Below, piece by piece: positions 41,801 to 52,077 of a stretch of DNA of 64,000 bases. The translations under genes and the position numbers were made by a program. The DNA is from Tetramitus jugosus (Eukaryota > Heterolobosea > Eutetramitea > Acrasida > Vahlkampfiidae): positions 434,001 through 498,000 of the forward strand of contig OW569362.1 in the NCBI GenBank assembly GCA_937625935.1, read 5' to 3'. Under the pieces are notes generated by a model that searched no databases, was not told the origin of the DNA, and was given only the letters and a program-made list of their open reading frames with translations. Within the stretch, counting starts at the first letter, position 1; the number at the start of each line of letters is the position of its first letter.

Positions 41801-42072
41801 AGGATCAAACAATCAAATTGTTTGAGATTAATGGTGCCGAGAGCTTTAGTTATGCACCAAAGGAAATTGTTCGATGTATTGCCTCTGATGGTGATTTGCT
41901 CTATTCAGGAGGTGATTCAGGTGTGCTCAAGATGTGGAACGCGCGTGATGGATCGCTCGTCGATACAAAGGATTCTCATCCAGGATCTTCCATCACCTGC
42001 ATATCCTTCTCTGGAGACCTGCAGAGTATGGCTACGGGAGCCAAGGATGGCAGTCTTTCATTCTACAGGTAA
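38824..42072 (+). CDS. FAN/NSMAF-type BEACH and WD40 protein
   Basis: 1082 aa, intronless. In animals FAN couples TNF receptor 1 to neutral sphingomyelinase; BEACH proteins act in membrane traffic. An N-terminal GRAM/PH-like region (about residues 5-330, including G-V-R-V-T-P-L-V-D-T-P-G-R) precedes the BEACH domain (about 370-620, with Y-P-V-F-P-W-V-I-A-D-Y, F-L-Y-G-T-H-Y-S-T-P-G-Y-V and W-I-D-L-I-F-G-Y-K-Q-R). A Ser/Thr-rich linker (about 650-780) leads to WD40 repeats (about 790-1082) ending in a propeller. FAN in animals is about 917 aa, so it is slightly longer. The ATG at 38824 is the first in frame; 38848 is a possible alternative. Confidence 0.88.
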   Translation: MHKTTKKNMNSNRRFNLLLLQENEIYYNDYSATLFSSRTGRSKHNGRLHFCSHSLIFVPDETRVPILSMEYCHMDPKESFQLYSPVRSLESSFRSFLSNGEDHLFTIKLNQVTQMKVQNRNHPYIVKKLSEGGSGGMSDDDSLWDDGSYTSSSSSNSNSAIQSNVIVIGLTYMTAQELIQKVKPIFQLWTPTFNSKSNSFVKQSKLQIIDRIKKEYQNYQNQFTFDVTWLEDFREQQVYETNGVRVTPLVDTPGRIMLTTARIYFQPFNNISSKPVKKYDLRDVVRVMKRRHVLRHTGIEIYMKSGECIFFSFRSAIERDEIFLKMLQQPVLNSISADDLNNMTLKWQSGLISNFDYLMYLNFIADRSFNDLTQYPVFPWVIADYTSSVLKLDGDETNTFRDLSKPIGALNDKRLRRFQERYREMPDPKFLYGTHYSTPGYVLYFLIREAPEYMLRLQSGKFDAPDRIFNGIAQSWNGVFENDADLKELIPEFYQGTGEFLVNTQQLDLGVKHNGQRVNHVSLPAWADNEKDFIFKNRLALESSYVSDNLHHWIDLIFGYKQRGVEAANADNLFYYLTYEGAVDIDKIHDPMERSSIEMQIREFGQTPKQIFTRPHPKRRAGTDMSQINLSSVTDDNIIQMHSIQTAQNDLSTDFSEPIKTEKSHTRTWSDDIFNSTLESIGLNSKISSRPSTPVSSSLGKAAKNNTAADDDEMSIDDLLVTNFSRKSSFRTPTSTSRAESTPASPTSPLSGRRLRLQNVANSRISSPQAEVLNDSGPKFKKLDQYRQFITAKLHRETIGGIVISPIDNRVYTASHDASVKIYSTDSQRQLRRIADMGDMALSSLVSMPSNLTGESRVLIVSSWDNNVYAYSVDYGRILDTIHGHEDAVSKISISGDVFMSSSWDSSVKFWKCIPSGFSKVPIMDFSEHQSPIHTCCMDNSGTMAVSGAEDGDITVYDLRQKKQVCSFTGHMDSITDVCFLGNDSRRIVSCSKDQTIKLFEINGAESFSYAPKEIVRCIASDGDLLYSGGDSGVLKMWNARDGSLVDTKDSHPGSSITCISFSGDLQSMATGAKDGSLSFYR

Positions 42073-42135
42073 TTCATCGCTCAGGATATCATCCCACGAA
42101 TAAAACCATTCCATGAAATCATAGCATAACTTAGT

Positions 42136-42984
42136 TTATAGGATAAATTGGATTCTCTGGGATAGAACTTTCATTTTGATTTCACTCAACCTGGACCGCT
42201 TGGGCAGTTCTCTCGAGAGGAGGTTCGAGAATTTTAGAGGTGATTCCATGATATCATCATCACTATCTTCCACGTGTTCATCGAGTGATTGGTGGGAGGA
42301 TACACTTTGATTTTCACTGCTCTCGTGATTCATGCTATCCAAGTTGATTAATACATCACCTAGCAACACAATTGAATCAGTATCGGTATCAGATTGTGAA
42401 TTCTCAGATAGTTGGGTAATAGCCACAAACTCGACAGTAGAGTCATTATCTGGTACTTCAGCATTCAATGTCAAGGTAGTATCCTCCAGGCTCAACAGTG
42501 ACGCTATTGAACTTCTAGATAGGAGATCACTAGTTAGTGTCTGGCATGTTGTTTCACTACTATGTTCACTATCTGTTGAGTTCGTGTGGCTGCTGTGGCT
42601 CAACTTACTCTTCTCATAACTGAGAGACTTCTTGGAGCTCTGTATGGAGATATCACTCAGCGATTGTCTTTCATTTTGGCTCGAAACGCTTTTCTTGGTG
42701 GTGCTGGATGCTTGCAGAGGCTTGAGTGCAGTACAGGAAGTAGATGACGGCTTGGGATTGATGTTCTCCTTGTCCTCATGTGATTGGAAGGCCTTATTTG
42801 AGAGTTGGCGTTGTTTTTCATGATTATCGTGACATGAATTGAACCAAGAAGAGTTATTGAGACTGTCCCGGTGGTTCAAAGAGTCTCTAGATGAGAAGTC
42901 ACAGTACTTTGGAGCATTAAACTCATAGTTGGGATCATAGAAGTATTGATCAGCAGTCCCAGAGTTCAGTTGGTAATGGTCCAT
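42136..42984 (-). CDS. Ser-rich protein with KEN-box degron, function unknown
   Basis: 282 aa, intronless, Ser/Thr/Asp/Glu-rich and likely disordered. Residues about 69-78 read H-E-D-K-E-N-I-N-P, a KEN box in its preferred K-E-N-x-x-P form, recognised by the anaphase-promoting complex. The C-terminal tail has an R-S-R-L-S-E-I segment that could act as a D-box or docking motif, followed by a basic helix. These features fit a cell-cycle-regulated protein degraded at mitotic exit. No family could be named, and the KEN match is short, so the claim is inference. Confidence 0.6.
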   Translation of the reverse strand: MDHYQLNSGTADQYFYDPNYEFNAPKYCDFSSRDSLNHRDSLNNSSWFNSCHDNHEKQRQLSNKAFQSHEDKENINPKPSSTSCTALKPLQASSTTKKSVSSQNERQSLSDISIQSSKKSLSYEKSKLSHSSHTNSTDSEHSSETTCQTLTSDLLSRSSIASLLSLEDTTLTLNAEVPDNDSTVEFVAITQLSENSQSDTDTDSIVLLGDVLINLDSMNHESSENQSVSSHQSLDEHVEDSDDDIMESPLKFSNLLSRELPKRSRLSEIKMKVLSQRIQFIL

Positions 42985-43156
42985 AATGGTATTGATAATA
43001 AATTAGGTGGATTTGTTTGTTGGTCGTGTACTATCTATCATTCGCCTTCTGAAATTCGGCCCTGAAATCTCTGAGCGGTAATTCGTAATTGGAGTAACGT
43101 TTATAAAATTATTGGTTTTGGCGCGAGGCAAATAAGGGGAATTCCAGGAGAATCTC

Positions 43157-44774
43157 TCAAAGAATAGACAGAACGCTTCTTGTGTACAACATGAGCTCTG
43201 GTATCTGTTCATACATGACTCTGGCATGAACAGCATACAATGTTCCATACAAGAGCGACTCAATGCTGCTGCCATGAGAAGGAAGCATCTCGAAATGTGT
43301 CTTCTTGGATGTAGTAGCTGCCAAATCCTGCAAATGCCTAGCTGCACACACACAATACTTGACAATGGTAATCACTTCATTGATCACACCCTTGTCCAAG
43401 TGAACTCTTGGTGTTTGATGCATTGGTTGTTGATTCTTTCGAATGTTCGTATTGTTCAACACAATTTGCAAGAGTTGCATATGAGACAACTTCTCAATTG
43501 CACTCCGCTGAGCTACCAATGACATGTGAGTTTGCTCTTCTCTCTCCGTGTACATTTGTGCTTGATTGCTTCCACTTCCATTGTTCTTGGTTTCCTCCAG
43601 AGTAATCTGCTCTGTCGAAATGACCTCTGAGGTCGAATTCTTGTTCATCAGTTTAGAAATGTATTGCCATGATGGTACAATGTACGGCATCCCACCACTC
43701 ATGACTCTATACATGACATGACACATGTCCAACAGCACATTGACATCAAACACGTCCAAATACTGAATAAACACTTGCAATAGAACTCTAATGACTGTTT
43801 GGAATGAATCATTGGCGTTCATGCTATTGAACAATGGTAATTTACAGTCTCTAAAGTACGTTCCTCTCAACTCGAGTGAAGACACTTGTTGATTGCGATT
43901 GAACGATTGAAGAGCAGACGATGTCAACGCACTAGGTGAGCTATAATTGTTTTGTGAAGCAAGATCGTTGCTTGATGAACCACCATTACTCATATTTGCA
44001 GCTGTAGCAGCAATGGGACTCGTAGTAGCCGATGCAGCTGCAGCAGGAGTCGACACAGTGCTCGTGGGTGCATTGAGCAAATTACTGGATGAGGCACTGT
44101 GAACAGATGCATTGCCATCAGAGTGACTACTGTGTGAGTGATGCACTTCAGCAATGTTATAAATGGATTTTTGATTATTGAAGAGTTGAGTCAATAATCG
44201 AAATTGATTACTCTTATTGTTACTATTGTTGTTACTACTGTTGATATTGTTTCTTTGATAGGCTTCACAATTATAAATGCACAACAATACAGCTTGCACT
44301 ACAATACGATTATTAAGTATGTGTGTGTGTGTGTGTGTGTGTGAGTAAAGCTACTACTATTGTGTTGTTGATGATCAAACACGAAGAAAAAAAAAATTCA
44401 TCAACAATAGACAAACAGACAAACATACCAATTGGATTTTTTTGATGAATGAGTTCAGTGTACAAGCAAACAGGCAAATGATTCAACAGTGGAAATTTGA
44501 GCAAATCATGATTCGTCTTGTACCATTCACACAAGACGAAAAAATAGTCTTGAATTTGTTCATCAGATACGTTACTAGTAGTAGTAGTAGTAGTAGATTT
44601 GTTATTTTTCAGTAGAGATTGATTCATGACATGATAGAGCTCATGATTGGAGATGACTTGACCAGCAAGTGCAATGTAAGAGTCATATGATGAGGATGAT
44701 GATGATGATTGTTGTTGTTGTTGTTGGGAGATTTGTTTCCTTAGATTGGAAAGCTGATTTAATACTTGATCCAT
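43157..44774 (-). CDS. Hyccin/FAM126 family protein (two exons)
   Basis: Spliced model: 44774-44429 and 44298-43157, 495 aa; GTATGT donor, TAG acceptor, phase kept. Hyccin stabilises the plasma-membrane PI4KIII-alpha complex (with TTC7 and EFR3). Seen: C-E-W-Y-K-T-N-H-D-L-L-K-F-P-L-L-N-H-L-P-V-C (exon 1), V-Q-A-V-L-L-C-I-Y-N-C-E-A across the splice, and F-R-L-L-T-Q-L-F-N-N-Q-K. The later helices (R-V-L-L-Q-V-F-I-Q-Y-L-D and L-L-Y-G-T-L-Y-A-V-H-A-R) fit the remainder of the hyccin fold. A Ser/Ala/Asn-rich insert of about 100 residues splits the domain. Divergent from the gene at 44896 with only 121 bp between the two start codons. Confidence 0.72.
44319..44343. repeat. TG microsatellite in the hyccin intron
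   Basis: About twelve TG units in a row in the intron of the hyccin-like gene, near its acceptor side. On the minus strand they read as CA repeats. Likely length-variable, with no effect on the coding frame expected. Confidence 0.85.
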
Positions 44775-44895
44775 TCTTCTCTTTTTGTTTTAGTTCCCTT
44801 GGTGGAAAAGCTTTTGGTGGTGTTTTTTTTTCGCTTGTTTTGCTTTTTTCACTTTTTCCAATTCGCCGCTTTGGGAACAAGAGAAGCAGAGAAAC
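44775..44895. promoter_or_regulatory. Compact bidirectional promoter region
   Basis: Only 121 bp separate the ATG of the hyccin-like gene (minus) from the ATG at 44896 (plus). Two sets of transcription start sites must fit here, with T-rich stretches at 44824-44855 but no distinct element I can name. Confidence 0.5.
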
Positions 44896-45561
44896 ATGGC
44901 GATAGAGAAGAACGAATCAGATGAGGTGAGGATCAGTGATGATCATAAGATAAGAACTCTTGGGGTTATTGAGGAAAAGTTGAGGAATATGTCAAGCAGT
45001 GACCAAGAATTTCGATTCTTGCATAAACTGTTGCACAAGACTCGTTATTTTGAAGAGGAACTGAAGCATCTAGCCAGTTCTTCTTCTTCTACATTTGGTC
45101 AGGTTGATGACGATCGTCAATTTGAATTACAATTGCGAAATAAGATTCAAATGGCGAAACAAAAATTTTTATCGTCGACGTCAAACAAAAGAAACAGTGG
45201 AACACTGTCCAATAGCAATCACCAGCTAGCAAACAAGAATGAGAGTCAAAGCTCTTCACTCAATTTGAGCTCTAAACTTGATCAGTCAAACAAAAAGAGT
45301 GGTCAGACAGGTAAGGAGACGGCAACTGCTGTTCAATTGTATCGTCATATTGATACGATGAAGTGGATACGGTTCTTGTCAAGGAATACTCTGGGAAAGA
45401 TGGATCCTTTTTGGAGTATATTGTTGTTGGTTGGTGGTTCATCGATTGCAACGTTTGGTCAATTGTTGCGACTCTTGGCAGCCAATCGTCGAGTTTCTGA
45501 GAGAAATTATGCCAATTCGAGTGGTCCTAATGGACAGGTACTGTTCAGGAGTCGATTATGA
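44896..45561 (+). CDS. Hypothetical protein with one C-terminal transmembrane segment
   Basis: 221 aa, intronless. Residues 1-90 are charged and probably helical (E-E-K-L-R-N-M-S-S-S), residues 90-145 are Ser/Asn-rich, and a single hydrophobic segment lies at about 172-190 (P-F-W-S-I-L-L-L-V-G-G-S-S-I-A) followed by a basic tail. A tail-anchored or type II topology is possible. I recognise no family. Confidence 0.65.
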   Translation: MAIEKNESDEVRISDDHKIRTLGVIEEKLRNMSSSDQEFRFLHKLLHKTRYFEEELKHLASSSSSTFGQVDDDRQFELQLRNKIQMAKQKFLSSTSNKRNSGTLSNSNHQLANKNESQSSSLNLSSKLDQSNKKSGQTGKETATAVQLYRHIDTMKWIRFLSRNTLGKMDPFWSILLLVGGSSIATFGQLLRLLAANRRVSERNYANSSGPNGQVLFRSRL

Positions 45562-45857
45562 GGCAAATGATGATAGATGTCAAAGTATACAATCCACTAT
45601 TTGAATCATGGTCGAGTTTTCTTTGCAACATATAATTGAATGCCCATTTTTCGTTCGAACTAACATCACGGATGACTGATTTGAAGTTCTGAGTGTGATG
45701 TTAGATCCATATACAGTATACGAGTCGTATGATCACAATTATTGTAAATAGAAATACAACGGTCACCGATGCCAGCTTCGGGCAAATACGCCATCTCCTC
45801 AGCATCCGATAAAAATTGATCGCACCGAAGAATTGAATACAAGAAAAATACGAAAAG

Positions 45858-46262
45858 ATGTTGCTGTATCGAGTTGCCTCCATCAAAAAGTTGTTGATCC
45901 CACACAAGAGAGCATATTGTTCCTTGAACTCTGTTGATCAGAGGAGAAATCATGAGAAGGCAGAAAGGAAACTTTACAATGACAACAAGAAGAACTCTGA
46001 CAACCGTATGAACAAGATTGTTGACTACGCATCAAAGATTGAAGAACAGCAATCTCGTCCAGAATTTGTGGATGAGCACGTGGCCAAAGGAACACAAGGG
46101 CTCAGTGAAGAAGAGTTCCGAAGGGAGATTTTGGAGAAGAGATTGGATATCGAGTTTGGTACAAATGGTCAACCAGAAGTTGCATCCACTTCAAAAGAAA
46201 GAATTGTTGATGAAGGAGAGTATGAGAAGCGAGTACCATTGAATCAAGATCTAAACTTTTGA
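45858..46262 (+). CDS. Small protein with mitochondrial-type leader, function unknown
   Basis: 134 aa. The first 22 residues (M-L-L-Y-R-V-A-S-I-K-K-L-L-I-P-H-K-R-A-Y-C-S) fit a mitochondrial presequence: Arg/Lys/Ser-rich, amphipathic and lacking acidic residues. The rest is charged and helical with no domain I recognise. A poly(A) signal AATAAA follows at about 46278. The assignment to mitochondria is inference. Confidence 0.65.
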   Translation: MLLYRVASIKKLLIPHKRAYCSLNSVDQRRNHEKAERKLYNDNKKNSDNRMNKIVDYASKIEEQQSRPEFVDEHVAKGTQGLSEEEFRREILEKRLDIEFGTNGQPEVASTSKERIVDEGEYEKRVPLNQDLNF

Positions 46263-46328
46263 GTTGAGGAGCTTTGTAATAAACATCTTCATGTAAAATA
46301 AAATCCTAAAAAGTTGTGAACCGGAACT

Positions 46329-48581
46329 CTAATTAAATAGCAGATCAGTGAACCGTCCACTCTCTGGCAGTTGTGGAGAGTCAGTGGACGAAGGAGTTGT
46401 AGGTAAATACTCTATCGTCACACTTGATTCATTTTGGGGCATGTACTGAACATCTCTACCTGCCAGCAAGTCCAAGAAACTTGCAGTCGAAGGAGAACTT
46501 GCAATGGGAGTCGTATCTTGTACTTGAATCTCTTCGGAAGGATGAAAAGTGCTCACACATGGATCAATCTTGAATTTCGGTGGTTCCGATTTCAAGCCAT
46601 GTGACTTACTTGCCTGTTCGATGAGAACAGGTTTGGCTTCCATAATTTGACGCAGGTGATCAATAGTTTGCATTCGCTTTCTATTCAAGTCCTGATCCAG
46701 CAACAGCGTCTTGCTCTTGAATTGCCACAGTGCTTCTAAAAATTTTTGAAAACTAGTCTTCTGATATATGGGATAAAATATCGAATGCCTCTGTTCGTAT
46801 GGTATAGCATATGTCTGTGGCACAGTCAAATGATCAATAATAAACTCATCGTTCATGTAATCGACCCTCTCAATCTCTACCCAGACAAATGAACGCTCAG
46901 CATTTTGTCTCACTCTCACAAAGTGATCCTTTTGGTCATTGAATACACTGACACTGTGACTGGACACTAGTCGGACATCGCATTGAAGAATCCACTCGAG
47001 TAACGTGCGCCATATAGGTTCCGTGTTCTTTGGAACCAGTTGCAATATGGAGAAATTGTTCTTGAGTGTGTCCAACGAGTATTGAGATAAGTTACGAAAT
47101 GCTTCATTGCATCCAATGAGATTAAATGTCCGCGTGTCCCACACAACAATAGGCTTGCCTAGATTACTCACACCTGCTCCATTCCTATCAAACAGCATAT
47201 CCCACATATCAATTGAGACTTCGTTTCGAACAGGACGCTGTCCCGTTCTATAATACAGCATGATTTGATTAATCGAAATCATGCGATTGTTGCTTCTTTG
47301 ACGACTCCGATTCTCAAGCACTCCACCCTTATTCCTATTGTTCTTTTTGTTGACGACAATCGTTGTTTCTTTGCCATCCTTCTTCTCGGTACCATTATCC
47401 TCAGCCTCATCATCATCACCGTCAAGATTATCATTCCGTTGGTGATATGTCATCCCAGATGGCAACAAAACCTCCATCGGAGGAGTAACAATCACTCGTT
47501 TGTTCGCAAGTGCATCCACCAGTTTCCTATTCTGCTCCACGAGCTTGTTCAGTGATCGCTGAGCCATTTCGAGCTCAAATTTCGCATCATGCAACAAAAC
47601 CGACTGATAATACTTGTTCTGTTCCGGATTTTTGTCATTCTTTTTAATTTTTTCAATCATGGAGCGTCGAAGTCTCTGCTTAATCAACCGTTCTTCCTCT
47701 TCACTCACACCATCATTCTCTTCACCATCATTTTCATTTTCATCATTTTCATTCTCACTTACAGTAGCTCTACTACTACTTCTACTACTACTACTAGAAG
47801 TCAAATGATCCCCTATTGGTTGTTGTTGTTCAACAAGGTTATTGAACAAGGATGAAAAATAGGGATCTACTAAACCAGTGGATGACGAAGAAGATGACAA
47901 TGAAACTTCTGAATCAAGTAGAATATCAAAGCAGTCATTATCATCATTATCTTCTTCATTGTTATTAACACTATGATTTTTATGCTTATTCACATGTATC
48001 GTATCATGTGATGAATTTGTGGTCCAATTGAATCCTGGAAAGAGAAGCATTGATGACTTCTTGTCATCATTTTCAATATCATCATAGTTACCTAGTTCAC
48101 TCAAATGATCAAATGTTTCGTTATTGTCATATTGAATGATATCTGATAATATTTTTTGCTTTTGTTGCTTCTTTTGTAGCTTTTGTTGTTGTTGTTCGAT
48201 GGTCGTAGAAGAAGTTGAACCTGCTGATGATGATTTTTTACTTGTTTGATAAAATGGGATTGCTTCTTCTTCTGCTTCTGTACGTTTTCGCTTCATTGAT
48301 CCACTCTGACTACTATTGTTATGAGTATTAGTATTTATTATTGTTGTTGTTGTTGTGCTGTGCGAAGGAACAAGCGGTTGTTGTTCCATACTAAAATAAT
48401 GAGATGACGACAGTTGTGGAATCGTGTTGTGTGGCAGTGGAGGTTGTGGTTTTTTGCTTCTTTTGCGCTTGGGTTGCCACGGTACAATGTTGCCCAGAGG
48501 CAGTGAAGTGGTTGAATTCGAGTGATGTCCTTCCTTTATCTTTTTAGTTGTTTTTGTAGTACCGTCGTTGTCCTTTTTCAT
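46329..48581 (-). CDS. PAS-domain protein with basic and coiled-coil regions
   Basis: 750 aa, intronless. The N-terminus is Thr/Ser/Asn-rich with two basic patches (P-K-R-K-R-S-K-K-P and M-K-R-K-R) fitting nuclear import signals. A charged helix at about 294-370 begins R-L-I-K-Q-R-L-R-R-S and continues with heptad character (M-A-Q-R-S-L-N-K-L-V-E-Q-N-R-K-L), resembling a degenerate bZIP or coiled coil. A PAS domain lies at about 470-575 (G-K-P-I-V-V-W-D-T-R-T-F-N-L-I-G-C-N-E-A-F), followed by a linker and disordered tail. Probably a nuclear regulator; ligand and targets unknown. Confidence 0.72.
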   Translation of the reverse strand: MKKDNDGTTKTTKKIKEGHHSNSTTSLPLGNIVPWQPKRKRSKKPQPPLPHNTIPQLSSSHYFSMEQQPLVPSHSTTTTTIINTNTHNNSSQSGSMKRKRTEAEEEAIPFYQTSKKSSSAGSTSSTTIEQQQQKLQKKQQKQKILSDIIQYDNNETFDHLSELGNYDDIENDDKKSSMLLFPGFNWTTNSSHDTIHVNKHKNHSVNNNEEDNDDNDCFDILLDSEVSLSSSSSSTGLVDPYFSSLFNNLVEQQQPIGDHLTSSSSSRSSSRATVSENENDENENDGEENDGVSEEEERLIKQRLRRSMIEKIKKNDKNPEQNKYYQSVLLHDAKFELEMAQRSLNKLVEQNRKLVDALANKRVIVTPPMEVLLPSGMTYHQRNDNLDGDDDEAEDNGTEKKDGKETTIVVNKKNNRNKGGVLENRSRQRSNNRMISINQIMLYYRTGQRPVRNEVSIDMWDMLFDRNGAGVSNLGKPIVVWDTRTFNLIGCNEAFRNLSQYSLDTLKNNFSILQLVPKNTEPIWRTLLEWILQCDVRLVSSHSVSVFNDQKDHFVRVRQNAERSFVWVEIERVDYMNDEFIIDHLTVPQTYAIPYEQRHSIFYPIYQKTSFQKFLEALWQFKSKTLLLDQDLNRKRMQTIDHLRQIMEAKPVLIEQASKSHGLKSEPPKFKIDPCVSTFHPSEEIQVQDTTPIASSPSTASFLDLLAGRDVQYMPQNESSVTIEYLPTTPSSTDSPQLPESGRFTDLLFN

Positions 48582-48783
48582 TGTGCTTCGAGGTCACGTC
48601 GCTGTTGTTTCTGAACTAATGGTGGTTTGGTTTCTCTCGGTTTGGATTTTTTTGAGTGTTTTGGACAAATGACAGAAAAGCAATGTCCCAGTGTCCCGGT
48701 ATCTTTTTGTCCGCTGAGGAATTTCTCTGTTCCCGAACTGTTCTGATTGGAACTGATATCGGACAAGAGTAACTGACCCGAGT

Positions 48784-51700
48784 TTATTCAATGAGATAAC
48801 TGTACACCAAACGTGTTTTGGCTATGCCGTGCAAAGAATCGTCAATCTCTGCTGTGGCGTCATCTGATCGTTGTTCCGCATCAAGTGTCGCTTTTGCCAC
48901 AAGTTCATCAAATGCGGTCATGCTGCTCATGCGGGAGTGGAGGATAGACAGGCAACTATCTTTGAGCAGTGTTAACATCTCTCGCTTCTCCTTCATTGAC
49001 TCGACAAGTGATGCCAACATTCCTGGCACCCAAGACCTCCAATAACTGCTTCTCTCTAATTTACAAAATATATATACAATAGCAGATATCACTTCCTTGT
49101 TGCTGGTCAAGTTATTGTGGTCTACGCTCTGAGTAATCGAACACAGTTGCTCCAATCGATAGAAACAATTCTCTGAAAAAGCAAGTTCTCTCTTCAAGTC
49201 CTGATATATCGTCTCTCGTACTAAATGAATCAGAATATTGAGGAATTGGTGAGTCGTTGAATGACTAGATTGACCATATTCTTCATTCATGATATTACTG
49301 GACAGCGAGTCGCAATTCGTTAATCGCATTGTTGTTTCCTGTATCATTTGTAATCGGCGATAAATACTTAATCCTGCAACAATTGTGTGCAACAATCGAT
49401 AGCCAGATGAACTTGCTCCTGAAAACTTTCCCGTTGTCGAATCAATCAAATGATCTAAAATATTTGAGCCTTGGTCCTGTTCGAGACTGAATTGGTCGAT
49501 TCTGACGCCAAGAAAATGATCGAGAAGACTTATGGGCGATCTGTACAACGAAGCACGCCCAAAGGAATATTTCCAATTCATCTTGTACCAACTCGCAAAT
49601 TTTCGATCCACAATCTCTTCCACTTTGAGTTCTTCAATTTTAACTCGATATCGGTAAAGAGGTGTCAACAGTTCATTTTCTTGCTCGATTTCACGGCATC
49701 TTTGTTCTGCGTACTCCTCGGATGGATCAACATAGCGGAAGGAAGCACTGAATTCAGAGATTGGATCTAGATCCCTCAGTCGATACTTGGTACTCTCCTT
49801 CGTCATTGTTAAATACTGAATCAGTCTTTGTTTGTCTTGATGTCTGAGTTCGTCTGCTGTGAGATTAGATCCATCCGATTCATCGAGTACAACCAAAAAG
49901 CCCGATGAGTGCGATAAGCGCTCTATACCTTCATTGCTAAAGTGAGATATAATGTGTGGGGCGCTGAAATCATTCACCATCTGCTCAATGCTTGGTGTAA
50001 AGAACAGTATGAGTTTTTCTCGAAAATTGTCAAGCCATTCATATGAATGAGACGTATTATCGTTATTAGTCGATCGTCGATCCCACCACTGTACCTTCAG
50101 AGAAAGAAGTTGAAATATTGTATTGTACGTCTGATATCTCTCCTTTGAAAAATCGTTCGAGATGATCACTAAGGCATCTGCTTCTGAGGATTTTTCTAGG
50201 TTGATACCAGGTACAGCCTGAATGGAACAGCTTGTCTCACGAATCAAAAATGATCCATAGAACAATAAGATGTTCCAATGATAATCTTCATAGAAATTCA
50301 CTTCATATCCCATATTGAAATCGGTTGTTACATCGACAGATTCTTGTGCTTCAATAGTATCTAACTCGTGTACTACTCCTCCGTTCCAATTGGTTCCGTT
50401 TATAAACTCGATGGGCGCACTGCATTGAATTCGTAATTGCAGCTTAGATTTGGTCCTTCCTTTGGTCATACCATTGAATAACGTTATTTTCAATTGAGAG
50501 CTATCACCACAACTAACTTGAGGTTGATGCGACACATCCATTTGGATAGGAAAACCGACACTAACTACAGCACTCACACAACTTCGAGGGAAGAGACGAC
50601 CGAAAATATCAACTTGAAGTTGAATGTTCGTGTCTAACTTTGTACTCCAATCGTGTTGAATTTGGTCCGAGATGGTAATTTCGAGAGCGCTAGGTGAAGT
50701 ATAGGTATGATATGGAGCAATATCTGGCAATATGATTACGTCATCACTCTGCACGAACGGATTGGATTTACAGGTGATTCTTGCCCCCATTGGCAACACT
50801 AGTCCTCCGTCATTACTGACTTTGATGTTGTCAATGATTAGATGTTGTCCTGGCTCGATAACTCCACCGTCCTCGTCCTTTGAGCGAATATCAAACGAGA
50901 GTATTTTGAGATCGTACATTGAAGATGCTGATTCGATAATATTTCCATCTCTATCAATGATGTTGTAGGTAATTGAACCATCGAATCCCTGTAAACCATC
51001 TCTACATTCATTGCCATCACTTCCTCTTCTACCATTAGCTCCACTTTTACCATCTTGGCCCGTCACTCCAACCGAATCTGAGAAACCCAATCCACCCTTT
51101 CCGCCTGTGAAGAAATGTTAAAGTTAGGTCATTAGAATACTTAATAATTTCAACTAAACACACATACCTTTGCCACCTTGACCAGCACTCAGGACAGTAC
51201 CAGCTGAGCCAGCTCGACCCGACTTGCCTCCCGAGCCACCGGATACACTACAATCCACTAGAGCAAGCAAACGAGAATCACTTGTCGTGAGTGTGAGATG
51301 GCCACCTGAACCACCATTACCAGCAGCTCCTGCATTACCACCGTTTCCAGAATCACCGCTCGCTCCACCATTTCCTCCATCTCCTCCGTTTCCAGGCATA
51401 ATAAATTCATCGCCATTTGAACCATTACCACCTGTTCCGCCATTACCACCATTTCCAGAATCACCGCCCTTTCCACCATGACCGCCATTGCCTCCCCGTC
51501 CACCATTTGCTTTCACCAATAACTTACCCATCTTGTTCTTGACATTTAAATCAAACACTTGGATATTGGGACTGGGCACATGAGATTCATCCAATTCTGG
51601 AATGACTGACACTCGGAGCAAATCAGGTGATCCAGAGAGTGAAATGGTGCTCGATGTCGCATCTTTACCATTCTCACCATCACCACCGTCCATTCCATCT

Positions 51701-52077
51701 TGGCCATCACCTCCACAGCAACCTCTTTTGCCCTTTTTTCCATTCTGTCCTAATTGTTGTTGTTGTTCAGCATTTTGTCCATTAGTGTGACTATCATCAG
51801 TCATGGCTTGTTGTTGTTGTTGTTGTTGCAGAGGAGCTTTTGAAGCGTGCTTACCTGATGCACCATCAGATCCATCTCTTCCATTCAACCCTGATCGACC
51901 ACTCATATCAATCATGAACACATAATTGGATGACAATTGTTCATTAAAGTAGCCTTGAGTGATCCAAGAGGAATTATCATCTTCACTCATTGACGATGGT
52001 GGACACTTGTAATGTATGCTTGTAGTTGTTGTGTCGCTGTTGTTGACCACCATTTTTGTCCAAACAGGAGAGGACAT
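48784..52077 (-). CDS. Glycine-rich collagen-like protein with a large uncharacterised C-terminal region (two exons)
   Basis: Spliced model: 52077-51168 and 51104-48784, 1076 aa; GTATGT donor, CAG acceptor, intron 63 bp. After about 57 residues a G-x-x region begins ([16 protein letters not shown]) and, from about 190, dense G-G-N-G-G/G-G-K-G-G repeats. The remaining ~770 residues are not low-complexity and look globular (for example [39 protein letters not shown]). No signal peptide or membrane segment is evident, so it is probably cytosolic, unlike animal collagen. The family is not named by me; bacterial and slime-mould proteins of similar layout may exist. The AATAAA at 48783-48788 (minus) contains the stop codon. 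Confidence 0.8.
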
